A stretch of 64,000 bases of DNA from a virus, in the IMG/VR virus record IMGVR_UViG_3300043409_000785, positions 1-64,000 of that record. One strand, 5' to 3'. Position numbers and translations under genes: made by a program. The first letter of the stretch is position 1. Each line of letters opens with the position of its first letter. Below, piece after piece: positions 1-5,494 of this stretch. Under the pieces are notes generated by a model that did no database searches, was not told the DNA's origin, and worked only from the letters and a program-made list of their open reading frames with translations.

Positions 1-575
1 GCATCCTTCAGCTCAGTCATGCCTGAGTTCTCTTTCACATCCAGGTTGAGTTGAAAGTTGGTGCACTCTTTGGGCTTGGTCAGATGGGTCAGAATCGAAT
101 TGGCTGCGTCACAACGTACCTTGTCCGAGGCTGAATTGGCCATCAGGTCTGCTTGCACGTTGAGTGCCTTCTGATACAGGTCTTGGTTCAGCACCCAGCT
201 AGGCACCAAGCTCTGCTCCATGATCAGGTTGACAAGCTTGCCTTTGTGGTAGGCAGACACATACGCGGAAATGTCCTTGGGTGTGGTTCCCTTGGCTACC
301 AGATTGGCGTGCCGTTGAGGGAAAGTTCTGAAGTAGGCATCCTGGTTGCTGTAGCCCATGAGCTTGTAGCTCACGTAAGCCACGGCATGCACGTAATCTT
401 CAGCCTTGAACTTACCCTCCTTGAGCACGGAGGTGTAGCTTATGAAGTTGTTCCTGACCTGCTCTGCCACCAGCGGATCAGCAGCAATGTTGTTCAGCAG
501 GTCTGTAAGGGGCTGAGTGGCTGCACTCTTCAAGTTGGCAGGCAATGAGCGTTCGACTTGTTCTTTGGTAAGCAT
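1..575 (-). CDS. N4-like late protein, possible small terminase (partial)
   Basis: The reading frame is open from a start codon at 575 down to the window edge, so the C-terminus is missing. The visible ~191 residues are soluble and mostly helical, with a 'YVSYKLMGY' stretch followed by 'YRTFPQR'-like basic sequence (FRTFPQRH). That pattern resembles a helix-turn-helix protein found beside the terminase in N4-like phages, where it is sometimes proposed as the small terminase subunit; this is recall, not a search result. No clear ribosome binding site precedes the start. It lies downstream of the gp49-like gene (651-1046) and a strong hairpin terminator, within the same minus-strand late unit. 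Confidence 0.6.
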   Translation of the reverse strand, partial: MLTKEQVERSLPANLKSAATQPLTDLLNNIAADPLVAEQVRNNFISYTSVLKEGKFKAEDYVHAVAYVSYKLMGYSNQDAYFRTFPQRHANLVAKGTTPKDISAYVSAYHKGKLVNLIMEQSLVPSWVLNQDLYQKALNVQADLMANSASDKVRCDAANSILTHLTKPKECTNFQLNLDVKENSGMTELKD

Positions 576-597
576 GGTGAGTTTTGTTCTGGATATA

Positions 598-616
598 GAA
601 AAGGGGCCGAAGCCCC
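598..616 (-). terminator. Rho-independent terminator after gp49-like gene
   Basis: Read on the minus strand: a five-base GGGGC/GCCCC stem (603-607 with 612-616), a UUCG tetraloop and then four T. It lies between the gp49-like stop at 651 and the next minus-strand start at 575. Confidence 0.75.
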
Positions 617-650
617 AGGAGAGTTGAAGGATGGAACCAAGAAGGGAAGC

Positions 651-1046
651 TTAGCCAGCTTGCTTTTCCCGATGCAGCTTTTGAGCCAGCTCGAAACCAA
701 ACATAGGCCAGAGCTTGTCAATGGCTTTGCTACGTGCGTCCTTACGTGCGTACTCCGCGGAGTAGTTGGCAGCAGACACACTGCCATGGTTCACACCTTC
801 TACCCGCATACCGTTCTTCAGAACCAAAACACAGAACAAGGTACGGTCCATGACTGCACGATCTTCAGAACTTGCAGGAGTTGCATGCAGGGGATTGTCG
901 GAGCCGAGACACCAGTAACCCACAACACCATCCATAGCTGAGAAGTAGTGCTCACTGGAAATCTCAGCTTCGATCTGCTCGATGGTCACTCGGGGTGCTG
1001 TCTGCCCCACACCACCAACAATGGCTTGGGTAGGTTCTTGGTTCAT
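651..1046 (-). CDS. N4 gp49 / Sf6 gene 66 family protein
   Basis: 131 residues. The C-terminal half carries the hallmark of this small phage family: 'NGMRVEGVNHGSVSAANYS' followed by 'ARKDARSKAIDKLWPMFGF', i.e. an acidic/aromatic strand then the KAIDKLWP helix. Function is unknown in the family. A longer frame opens at 1085, but the start at 1046 has a good AAGGAA Shine-Dalgarno about six bases upstream and gives the usual family length. The first codons (ATG AAC CAA GAA) contain a copy of the genome-wide GAACCAAGAA motif. In N4 the gp49 gene lies near the junction of early/middle and late genes; here it is in the late-oriented block at the window start. Confidence 0.85.
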   Translation of the reverse strand: MNQEPTQAIVGGVGQTAPRVTIEQIEAEISSEHYFSAMDGVVGYWCLGSDNPLHATPASSEDRAVMDRTLFCVLVLKNGMRVEGVNHGSVSAANYSAEYARKDARSKAIDKLWPMFGFELAQKLHREKQAG

Positions 1047-1085
1047 GGGTACGTTTCCTTCTGTAATTTCGATTGCTAAGGTCAT

Positions 1086-1261
1086 CAGTGTAGCTTACAC
1101 TTTAGGCATACCGCAACCCCATTTCCTACTCTATTTCCTATATGGGAATGGGAGGGCTAGGGCTATGTTGGTTCCAAGGAACCAAGAGAAGAAAAGGAAA
1201 ACCAAATCACCAAATGAAAAAGGACACCGAAGTGTCCTTGGTCAGCGGCAAAGTACCTATT
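1086..1261. other. Noncoding gap between minus-strand genes
   Basis: No gene seen. It holds a terminator hairpin (1217-1239) and an inverted pair of the dispersed motif, TTGGTTCC (1168-1175) and GGAACCAA (1178-1185), separated by only AA and followed by an A/G-rich run. Confidence 0.6.
1217..1239 (-). terminator. Hairpin terminator downstream of 1262-1486
   Basis: Eight-base perfect stem AAGGACAC (1220-1227) / GTGTCCTT (1232-1239), UUCG loop on the minus strand, then a run of T read from 1220 to 1217. It sits just after the minus-strand stop at 1262. Confidence 0.7.
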
Positions 1262-1486
1262 TCACACTGCTTCTGTGAAGTCCACGTAGAACAGCTTGCC
1301 GGGAACAAACTGCTTGGCAGCTTCTGGGTTGATGGTGCCAATCTTGATTTCACCGCTAGGGGTGTACTTGAAGAACTCTTCATTCTCCTTGCTGCCGCTG
1401 ATGACAGGAACCAGCGTAGCAAACGTACCTGATTCCGTGGTGGCAGTGGATTGAACTTTGAATTTAGCTCGAACTACTTTGGTCAT
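1262..1486 (-). CDS. Conserved small phage protein
   Basis: 74 residues, predicted beta-rich. Recurring features of a small conserved phage family are visible: 'KFKVQS' near the N-terminus, 'ENEEFFKYTPSGEIKIGTI' in the middle and 'AAKQFVPGKLFYVDFT' at the C-terminus. No function is known to me. A good AGAGGA ribosome binding site precedes the start, and it is the first gene after the sigma70-like promoter at 1517-1546, so it probably leads the late minus-strand transcript of this end. Confidence 0.8.
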   Translation of the reverse strand: MTKVVRAKFKVQSTATTESGTFATLVPVISGSKENEEFFKYTPSGEIKIGTINPEAAKQFVPGKLFYVDFTEAV

Positions 1487-1508
1487 TTAAATCCTCTGTT
1501 GATTGATA

Positions 1509-1546
1509 ACCGTAGCATTCTACAGAAATCTTTGCTAACATGTCAT
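1509..1546 (-). promoter_or_regulatory. Candidate sigma70-type late promoter
   Basis: Read on the minus strand: -35 ATGACA (1541-1546, five of six to consensus), an 18-base spacer and -10 TAGAAT (1517-1522, five of six). It directs transcription into 1262-1486. N4 late genes are read by host sigma70 polymerase, which fits. Inferred from sequence only. Confidence 0.5.
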
Positions 1547-1612
1547 CACGTTTTGCGACGTAGCCAGGCCAGTGGAAGGTGCTCCAACATCCACAGTCAG
1601 AGAAGTCTCCTC

Positions 1613-1813
1613 CTAGCTTTGATCTGACAGCAGTTCCCAGACCTGCTTTATCAAAACTGGTTTCCTTTTGTCTTGTACTTCAAACTTATCTCTAGGACAC
1701 CAAGTAGTTCTATAGTATTTTTGGAATAGAACTACTTCAAAGATATGTCGGGTATCGGGAGCTTCTGTAGAAATATTATCTGGAATAGTTTGAGAAAACA
1801 TCTGGAAAATCAT
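1613..1813 (-). CDS. Hypothetical protein (doubtful)
   Basis: 66 codons on the minus strand with a charged, non-repetitive sequence ('RTTWCPRDKFEVQDKRKP'). No convincing ribosome binding site precedes the ATG at 1813 and I recognise no family. It lies upstream of the late promoter in the presumed terminal region. It may be chance; listed because nothing else occupies this stretch. Confidence 0.25.
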   Translation of the reverse strand: MIFQMFSQTIPDNISTEAPDTRHIFEVVLFQKYYRTTWCPRDKFEVQDKRKPVLIKQVWELLSDQS

Positions 1814-1818
1814 TCTGC

Positions 1819-1895
1819 AAATTTTTGGGTTTGAAATTATTTTGGTAGTGAGGTGACATTGCAGTGCGGATATGAATTTTCTAAATTTTTGGGTT
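1819..1895. repeat. Direct repeat of a 13-mer near presumed genome end
   Basis: AAATTTTTGGGTT occurs at 1819-1831 and again at 1883-1895, 64 bases apart, with no gene between. Such a repeat in the divergent, gene-free stretch could belong to the terminal-repeat or packaging region; this is inference. Confidence 0.5.
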
Positions 1896-1924
1896 CATGG
1901 AAATGTTCATAGTGACTTGCCATT

Positions 1925-1975
1925 ACAGTATCCACACCCACACCACACCCCGAACCACAACCACCCCCCCGGTCA
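1925..1975 (+). other. A/C-only tract in early leader region
   Basis: About fifty bases almost free of G, made of CCACACC-type units and ending in seven C in a row, directly before a motif copy (1981-1990) and the first early promoter. No gene seen. Unpaired A/C-rich leaders can be single-strand or protein-binding sites; nothing more can be said from sequence. Confidence 0.45.
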
Positions 1976-2008
1976 TATTCTCCTTGGTTCCACTGCATAC
2001 CCACCCTT

Positions 2009-2028
2009 GTTGCTACGCAACTCGTGAG
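2009..2028 (+). promoter_or_regulatory. Virion-RNAP-type hairpin promoter a
   Basis: Five-base stem GTTGC/GCAAC with loop TAC (2014-2016), then TCG and TGAG. On the template strand the loop is C(GTA)G, the same closed GNA-type triloop layout known from N4 virion polymerase promoters. It lies 33 bases before the gene at 2062. Confidence 0.75.
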
Positions 2029-2061
2029 GCAATGTCGCCTTGTTTTCTATTGGAGGCCGCT

Positions 2062-2256
2062 ATGCGCCCATTGGTTATCTACGTTACGTTCCGTCATGCT
2101 GAATCTCAGCAACTGACTGAAGAGTTCACGCATAACTCACTGCAAGCAGTGAAGTCTGTACTGGACTCGGGTAACTACTACCTCGACCATTGCCTGGTCA
2201 ACGGTGTGTTGTTCTCAGATCGTGAGTTCAACAAGCTGTGCTCGGCACTGATCTAA
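2062..2256 (+). CDS. Early hypothetical protein, 64 aa
   Basis: First gene of the early block. The ATG at 2062 is chosen because TGGAGG lies five bases upstream; a longer frame from 1897 would run through the A/C tract and the promoter hairpin. The protein begins 'MRPLVIYVTFRHAES' and has a mixed alpha/beta look with no membrane segment. Unknown function; small early proteins at this position in N4-like phages are host-takeover candidates. Followed by a UUCG terminator hairpin, making a one-gene unit with promoter a. Confidence 0.7.
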   Translation: MRPLVIYVTFRHAESQQLTEEFTHNSLQAVKSVLDSGNYYLDHCLVNGVLFSDREFNKLCSALI

Positions 2257-2260
2257 CTAT

Positions 2261-2278
2261 AAGACCCTTCGGGGTCTT
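2261..2278 (+). terminator. UUCG hairpin after early gene 1
   Basis: Seven-base stem AAGACCC/GGGTCTT around TTCG, four bases after the stop. The downstream run is AT-rich rather than pure T. Confidence 0.65.
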
Positions 2279-2320
2279 ATTAAATTCCTTACACCCAATA
2301 CGGATACCTAAGACAGATAG

Positions 2321-2340
2321 GTAGCTACGCTACTCATGAG
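2321..2340 (+). promoter_or_regulatory. Virion-RNAP-type hairpin promoter b
   Basis: GTAGC-TAC-GCTAC (2321-2333) followed by TCA and TGAG. Same layout as the other seven early hairpins; 30 bases before the ATG at 2371. Confidence 0.75.
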
Positions 2341-2370
2341 TAGTTATCAATCAACCAACTGGAGTTCATC

Positions 2371-2493
2371 ATGATCCGCTTCGCATTCAACGTCGTTACC
2401 CTTATCGAGAACATCACTTGCCTCCTTGCACATCGTGCCAAGGAACAGCTCAAGCTCCTTGAGCTGAAACAGCAGCTTCGCAATCATCGCTAA
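2371..2493 (+). CDS. Early 40-aa protein
   Basis: Forty codons from ATG 2371 to TAA 2491, with GGAG seven bases upstream. The N-terminal half is hydrophobic ('FAFNVVTLIENITCLLAH'), the C-terminal half is a charged helix rich in Lys, Gln and Leu ('KEQLKLLELKQQLRNHR'), suggesting an amphipathic coiled-coil or membrane-edge peptide. It has its own promoter (2321) and terminator (2503), which argues that it is expressed. Function unknown. Confidence 0.65.
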   Translation: MIRFAFNVVTLIENITCLLAHRAKEQLKLLELKQQLRNHR

Positions 2494-2502
2494 GCACCAA
2501 CC

Positions 2503-2529
2503 AGACCTCTTCGGAGGTCTATTTCTTTT
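2503..2529 (+). terminator. UUCG terminator after 2371-2493
   Basis: AGACCTC/GAGGTCT stem (2503-2509 with 2514-2520), TTCG loop, then ATTTCTTTTC. A good intrinsic terminator. Confidence 0.75.
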
Positions 2530-2532
2530 CTT

Positions 2533-2552
2533 GGTTCTACGAACCTATTGAG
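2533..2552 (+). promoter_or_regulatory. Virion-RNAP-type hairpin promoter h
   Basis: GGTTC-TAC-GAACC (2533-2545) then TAT and TGAG. Here the left stem is built from a copy of the dispersed motif (TTTTCTTGGTTC, 2526-2537). The expected 5' end of the RNA then folds into GAGCAA-TC-TTGCTC. 33 bases before the ATG at 2585. Confidence 0.75.
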
Positions 2553-2584
2553 CAATCTTGCTCTCAATCAAACAGGAGTTAATC

Positions 2585-2902
2585 ATGGCAACAGCACGTA
2601 TGTCTTTGGGTTCAGTCTTTGGCGCAATCGGTCAGACCGCTCAGACTTTGACTGGCACTCTCGGTGCTATCAATGCAGGGGTTGGTATGGCCAACAAGGC
2701 TATCGAGAACATGGCAGCACAGCAAGATGATCGCATCAAAGCTGACAACAAGATGTTCAAGATCACTCTCGCTAACGAGAAATCGCAAGAACTGGCCGAG
2801 TCAACTATGGAAGCAGCTAAGTTTCGCAACAAGTCTGAGGCTCATGCTCAAGCATACGACCAGGCTTACGCACTCATCGCTGCTGCACTCGAAGAGAAGT
2901 AA
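2585..2902 (+). CDS. Early helical protein, 105 aa
   Basis: Start at 2585 has AGGAG six bases upstream; a frame from 2558 exists but overlaps the leader hairpin. The N-terminal ~45 residues are Ala/Gly/Thr-rich ('LGSVFGAIGQTAQTLTGTLG'), the rest is a long charged helix (residues ~50-100) likely to form a coiled coil. Similar short proteins occur in the early regions of podoviruses; role unknown. Monocistronic: promoter h upstream, double-stem terminator downstream. Confidence 0.7.
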   Translation: MATARMSLGSVFGAIGQTAQTLTGTLGAINAGVGMANKAIENMAAQQDDRIKADNKMFKITLANEKSQELAESTMEAAKFRNKSEAHAQAYDQAYALIAAALEEK

Positions 2903-2905
2903 ACC

Positions 2906-2940
2906 TTAACAACCTGGGCTGAGCAATCAGCCCTTGTTAA
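2906..2940 (+). terminator. Two-part hairpin after 2585-2902
   Basis: Inner stem GGGCTG/CAGCCC (2916-2921 with 2928-2933) and outer stem TTAACAA/TTGTTAA (2906-2912 with 2934-2940) separated by a CCT bulge. Confidence 0.65.
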
Positions 2941-3032
2941 ATTCATTACACATAACACAAACACCTAATTCGCAGGCATGGATAGTCTCATCCAAGTATC
3001 TGTCTTCAACTCAAACCAGTTAGATTGGGTTA

Positions 3033-3052
3033 GCAACTACGTTGCTTGTGAG
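3033..3052 (+). promoter_or_regulatory. Virion-RNAP-type hairpin promoter c
   Basis: GCAAC-TAC-GTTGC (3033-3045; an extra A-T pair outside), then TTG and TGAG. The start of the RNA would form GTGAGA-ATGT-TCTCAC (3048-3063). 30 bases before ATG 3082. Confidence 0.75.
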
Positions 3053-3081
3053 AATGTTCTCACTAACCTTTGGAGATTGAT

Positions 3082-3306
3082 ATGGCTACCGTTGATCTGT
3101 TCAACAACATCCCTGATAGGTATGACGAAGAGTTCTTTCCTTACTCTGAGATTGAGTTCACTCAAACAGAAGTCATTGTCAGCTCTATCAATGAGCACGG
3201 CTATGTGACTTATGGGCACAAGACCATCACTTCAGTTAAACATGGTCCTACCATTACTGAAAATCCTTGGCTCTTATGTGATTGGGATGACCTGGATGAG
3301 TTGTAG
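3082..3306 (+). CDS. Early acidic protein, 74 aa
   Basis: ATG 3082 is preferred over 3070 because TGGAG lies six bases upstream of it. The protein is strongly acidic, opening 'MATVDLFNNIPDRYDEEFF' and closing 'LLCDWDDLDEL'. Small acidic early proteins can mimic DNA or bind host polymerases, but no family is recognised, so function is unknown. Own promoter (c). Confidence 0.65.
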   Translation: MATVDLFNNIPDRYDEEFFPYSEIEFTQTEVIVSSINEHGYVTYGHKTITSVKHGPTITENPWLLCDWDDLDEL

Positions 3307-3391
3307 TTCAGTGTACCTGTAACTAACTCTCAACTAACCTTTCCCTAACACTCTCTTCCTCATTTCCTAAACCAACCCAATAACCCAATCA

Positions 3392-3413
3392 AGGACAGGC
3401 TCAATCCTGTCCT
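3392..3413 (+). terminator. Hairpin in the gap after 3082-3306
   Basis: Eight-base stem AGGACAGG/CCTGTCCT around CTCAAT. It ends nine bases before the next possible start. No T run follows, so it may be a processing or attenuation hairpin. Confidence 0.45.
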
Positions 3414-3421
3414 CCAAACTT

Positions 3422-3520
3422 ATGCCTAACTTTGTCATCACCTTTGCCATCATCTACTTCTCGTACATCGGCTACTTGTTCGGTGGTGGTGTGCTTGTCA
3501 TTCCAACTTTTATGCTCTAA
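3422..3520 (+). CDS. Possible 32-aa membrane peptide
   Basis: Thirty-two codons from ATG 3422, almost entirely hydrophobic ('FVITFAIIYFSYIGYLFGGGVLVI'): one transmembrane helix. No good ribosome binding site is present and there is no separate hairpin promoter, so translation is uncertain. It fills an otherwise empty gap before promoter d. Confidence 0.35.
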   Translation: MPNFVITFAIIYFSYIGYLFGGGVLVIPTFML

Positions 3521-3528
3521 CCAAAGAG

Positions 3529-3548
3529 GCAGCTACGCTGCTTCTGAG
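3529..3548 (+). promoter_or_regulatory. Virion-RNAP-type hairpin promoter d
   Basis: GCAGC-TAC-GCTGC (3529-3541), then TTC and TGAG. The RNA start can form GAGACA (3546-3551) / TGTCTC (3566-3571). 43 bases before ATG 3591. Confidence 0.75.
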
Positions 3549-3590
3549 ACATAGCAATCCTGCCGTGTCTCAACCTTTTAGGAGATAGTT

Positions 3591-3929
3591 ATGACTGCTG
3601 AAAAGAAGAAACCTTCCAATCTTGAACTCTTCCGTGCTGAGCGTAATAGGCCACGTCCTTGGCTCGATAAACCAGAACCCAAATCTCGTGTTTGGCTCAA
3701 CATTGGCTATCACAAGCCTGATGGTGAGTACGTTCGCTTGCCTTTTGGCGTGTACATGGACCCTGCTGAAATTGCGAGGTCTGCGCACATGTGGTCTGAC
3801 GACCAGAAGGCACTGCTCAAGGTGTTCATGGATCAAGGCAACGCTCTCGAAGAGGGCACTAGCACTGAGGTTACAGACTTCAATGGCAGCCCGTTGGTTG
3901 CCCAGATTCGCAAGACACTGCCCTACTAA
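3591..3929 (+). CDS. Early protein, paralogue A (112 aa)
   Basis: ATG 3591 follows AGGAGATAGTT. Residues ~33-60 read 'SRVWLNIGYHKPDGEYVRLP' then 'FGV', matching 'FWVNIGYNHD...VQLPFGV' in the protein at 4373-4795; the C-terminal thirds also align ('DQGNALEEG' against 'EQGEALKPG'). So the two are diverged paralogues, probably one beta-sheet domain preceded by a basic N-terminal tail. Function unknown; the family is common in early regions of podoviruses. Promoter d upstream, promoter e directly downstream. Confidence 0.75.
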   Translation: MTAEKKKPSNLELFRAERNRPRPWLDKPEPKSRVWLNIGYHKPDGEYVRLPFGVYMDPAEIARSAHMWSDDQKALLKVFMDQGNALEEGTSTEVTDFNGSPLVAQIRKTLPY

Positions 3930-3937
3930 GCCCAAGA

Positions 3938-3957
3938 GCCTCTACGAGGCTTTTGAG
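3938..3957 (+). promoter_or_regulatory. Virion-RNAP-type hairpin promoter e
   Basis: GCCTC-TAC-GAGGC (3938-3950), then TTT and TGAG. Outer A/G-T pairs lengthen the stem, and a T run follows, so the same hairpin could also terminate the upstream transcript. 31 bases before ATG 3988. Confidence 0.75.
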
Positions 3958-3987
3958 GCTTTTCTCAATCACATTTAGGAGTATTTC

Positions 3988-4269
3988 ATGGCCATTTCCC
4001 CAAATACCACTGCACCCGGCGAATACAGCGACCTTGAGCTGATCTGCATTTTCCACGTCCCAGAAGAAGAAATCCCTCTGCTCAAAGCACAGGGCATGAC
4101 TTCTGCTGAGATCGCTGAGCGTCAACGTCAACGCTTCAAGGATGGCACCTTGGTTGAACCCAAGGTGACGTACAGCAAAGTGTCTTCGCTTCGTGAAGCT
4201 CTTTGCCCTGGTTCGAATGACAGTTCTTCTAGCAATCCAGGCTTTGAGGTCTGGGTTCAGAATCGTTAA
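3988..4269 (+). CDS. Early hypothetical protein, 93 aa
   Basis: AGGAG lies about eight bases before ATG 3988. The protein is acidic in its first half ('EYSDLELICIFHVPEEEIPLL') with a helix 'TSAEIAERQRQRFKDG' that looks like a small helix-turn segment. No known family recognised. One-gene unit between promoters e and f. Confidence 0.65.
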   Translation: MAISPNTTAPGEYSDLELICIFHVPEEEIPLLKAQGMTSAEIAERQRQRFKDGTLVEPKVTYSKVSSLREALCPGSNDSSSSNPGFEVWVQNR

Positions 4270-4275
4270 TACATT

Positions 4276-4295
4276 GCGCCTACGGCGCTTTTGGG
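4276..4295 (+). promoter_or_regulatory. Virion-RNAP-type hairpin promoter f
   Basis: GCGCC-TAC-GGCGC (4276-4288), then TTT and TGGG; the only copy with TGGG instead of TGAG. Its downstream TTTTGG equals that after the N4 P2 hairpin as I recall it. 78 bases before ATG 4373. Confidence 0.7.
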
Positions 4296-4372
4296 TATGG
4301 TTGGTTGGGCAATGGTGCTCAATCAATCTTTTCGTGGGTTTATCCACTTTGTAAGTTCAAGGAGTATTTATC

Positions 4373-4795
4373 ATGCCTATCAACAATCAAGCAGCTGCTC
4401 TCAATTTCGGCATCAACGGTGGTGGCAACATCAACCTGAACAACGGCAAGAGTGATCAGATCCCTGCTGAGTTCTGGGTCAACATCGGCTACAACCACGA
4501 TACTGGCAAGCTCGATGAGCAGGGTCAGCCTGTCATGCTGTTCGTACAGCTCCCGTTCGGTGTTCCTCTGGAAACGCCTGAGACATTGAAGGCCAAGAAG
4601 GTCTTCATGACGCCTGAGAAGCTTGCTTTTCTGGCAATGGTGACTGAGCAGGGTGAGGCACTGAAGCCTGGTGAAACTGCCTTCATTGGTGGCTATGCTG
4701 ACGGTCTGTTGATTCAGCTTCGGCGTGTCAACCATGACAAGCCTGTTGCTGATGTGGGTGCCAAGCCTACTATCAAGTTCGGCATGAGGGCTTAA
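4373..4795 (+). CDS. Early protein, paralogue B (140 aa)
   Basis: Paralogue of 3591-3929, longer by an insert in the loop before the 'QLPFGV' strand and by a C-terminal extension ending 'KPTIKFGMRA'. The N-terminus is Asn/Gly-rich and probably disordered ('FGINGGGNINLNNGKSD'). Translation is supported by AGGAG ten bases before ATG 4373. Function unknown; duplication within the early block suggests selection for two variants. Followed by a TTCG hairpin. Confidence 0.75.
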   Translation: MPINNQAAALNFGINGGGNINLNNGKSDQIPAEFWVNIGYNHDTGKLDEQGQPVMLFVQLPFGVPLETPETLKAKKVFMTPEKLAFLAMVTEQGEALKPGETAFIGGYADGLLIQLRRVNHDKPVADVGAKPTIKFGMRA

Positions 4796-4807
4796 CTTAA
4801 GCACGTT

Positions 4808-4833
4808 GGGAATGGGTCTTCGGACCTGTTCCC
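4808..4833 (+). terminator. TTCG hairpin after paralogue B
   Basis: GGTC-TTCG-GACC core (4815-4826) with a GGGAA/TTCCC outer stem interrupted by a small bulge. Confidence 0.55.
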
Positions 4834-4876
4834 TTCAAACTCAAGTCCAGATAGCTCACAATCCCATTTCAACTTT

Positions 4877-4910
4877 CGATAGTCTAAGTTCAACTTTTTG
4901 AACCCTATCG
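4877..4910 (+). promoter_or_regulatory. Long leader hairpin before 4937 gene
   Basis: CGATAG (4877-4882) pairs with CTATCG (4905-4910) and, inside, GTTCAA (4888-4893) pairs with TTGAAC (4898-4903). No TAC triloop here, so this gene lacks an early-type promoter; the structure may be a leader or a transcript end. Confidence 0.4.
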
Positions 4911-4936
4911 GCTAAAAAACCTAAAGGTCAAGAATC

Positions 4937-5152
4937 ATGACAAAACCACTGAACCAAGAAGAAAAAGAGAGGCTTGCTGGCCTTCGTAAGTTCTATGGCC
5001 ACATGACCGTAGAGACTGCTCGTGCCATGGAAGCACGAGAACAACGCAATGCTAATTTCGTTGGGTCAAGAGACAAGCTTTATGCTGGGCACCTGTTTCG
5101 ACGTGATCAGTACAGCTTCTATGCTGAGCTGATGGCTCGTGAGAACCTATGA
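4937..5152 (+). CDS. Early charged protein, 71 aa
   Basis: Highly charged, helical ('NQEEKERLAGLRKFYGHMTVETARAMEARE'). Its codons 6-9 encode a copy of the dispersed motif (GAACCAAGAA, 4951-4960). Weak AAGG-type ribosome site (AAAGGTCA). No family recognised. It reads from the 4373 unit or from a promoter not seen. Confidence 0.65.
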   Translation: MTKPLNQEEKERLAGLRKFYGHMTVETARAMEAREQRNANFVGSRDKLYAGHLFRRDQYSFYAELMARENL

Positions 5153-5159
5153 TCCCATA

Positions 5160-5179
5160 GCCGCTACGCGGCTGTTGAG
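5160..5179 (+). promoter_or_regulatory. Virion-RNAP-type hairpin promoter g
   Basis: GCCGC-TAC-GCGGC (5160-5172), then TGT and TGAG. The last of the series; no further C-TAC-G hairpin with a five-base stem was found to the right. 85 bases before ATG 5264; the leader can pair AGGCT with AGCCT. Confidence 0.75.
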
Positions 5180-5263
5180 GCTTTTTAGCTTTTAGCCTTT
5201 TTACCATTTGGGGTTTGTTCTGGGTTTGAGCAAACCTTTTATTCATTTTCAAAGAAAGTATTT

Positions 5264-5479
5264 ATGCCAAAGACGCTTACCTATGCTGGCAGTCAGTTTA
5301 CTGCTAACCGCATCAAACATTTGCACTGTGTGGCATTTCAAAAGCAATTCGCTATTGATAACGATTTGAAAGATCGTTTCACGCAGTTGCGTAGGGATTG
5401 GATTTACGCTGCAGAAGATGCTTACTACAAAGACAACGTTTCTATTGATGTGTTTCGCATCATGCTATACGGCTGCTAA
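5264..5479 (+). CDS. Early hypothetical protein, 71 aa
   Basis: Basic, mixed protein ('KTLTYAGSQFTANRIKHLHC', 'RFTQLRRDWIYAAEDAYYKD'). The start at 5264 follows AAAGAAAG. No recognisable domain. Fifteen bases upstream of the SLOG gene, so promoter g probably drives both. Confidence 0.65.
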   Translation: MPKTLTYAGSQFTANRIKHLHCVAFQKQFAIDNDLKDRFTQLRRDWIYAAEDAYYKDNVSIDVFRIMLYGC

Positions 5480-5494
5480 ACCAAGGAAAGAACA

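Noticed and set aside
2009-5179. Early hairpins as simple terminators
   Set aside because: They share a fixed TAC loop and a fixed downstream TNNTGAG, and lie at constant distance before genes, while separate terminator hairpins with TTCG loops follow several of the genes.
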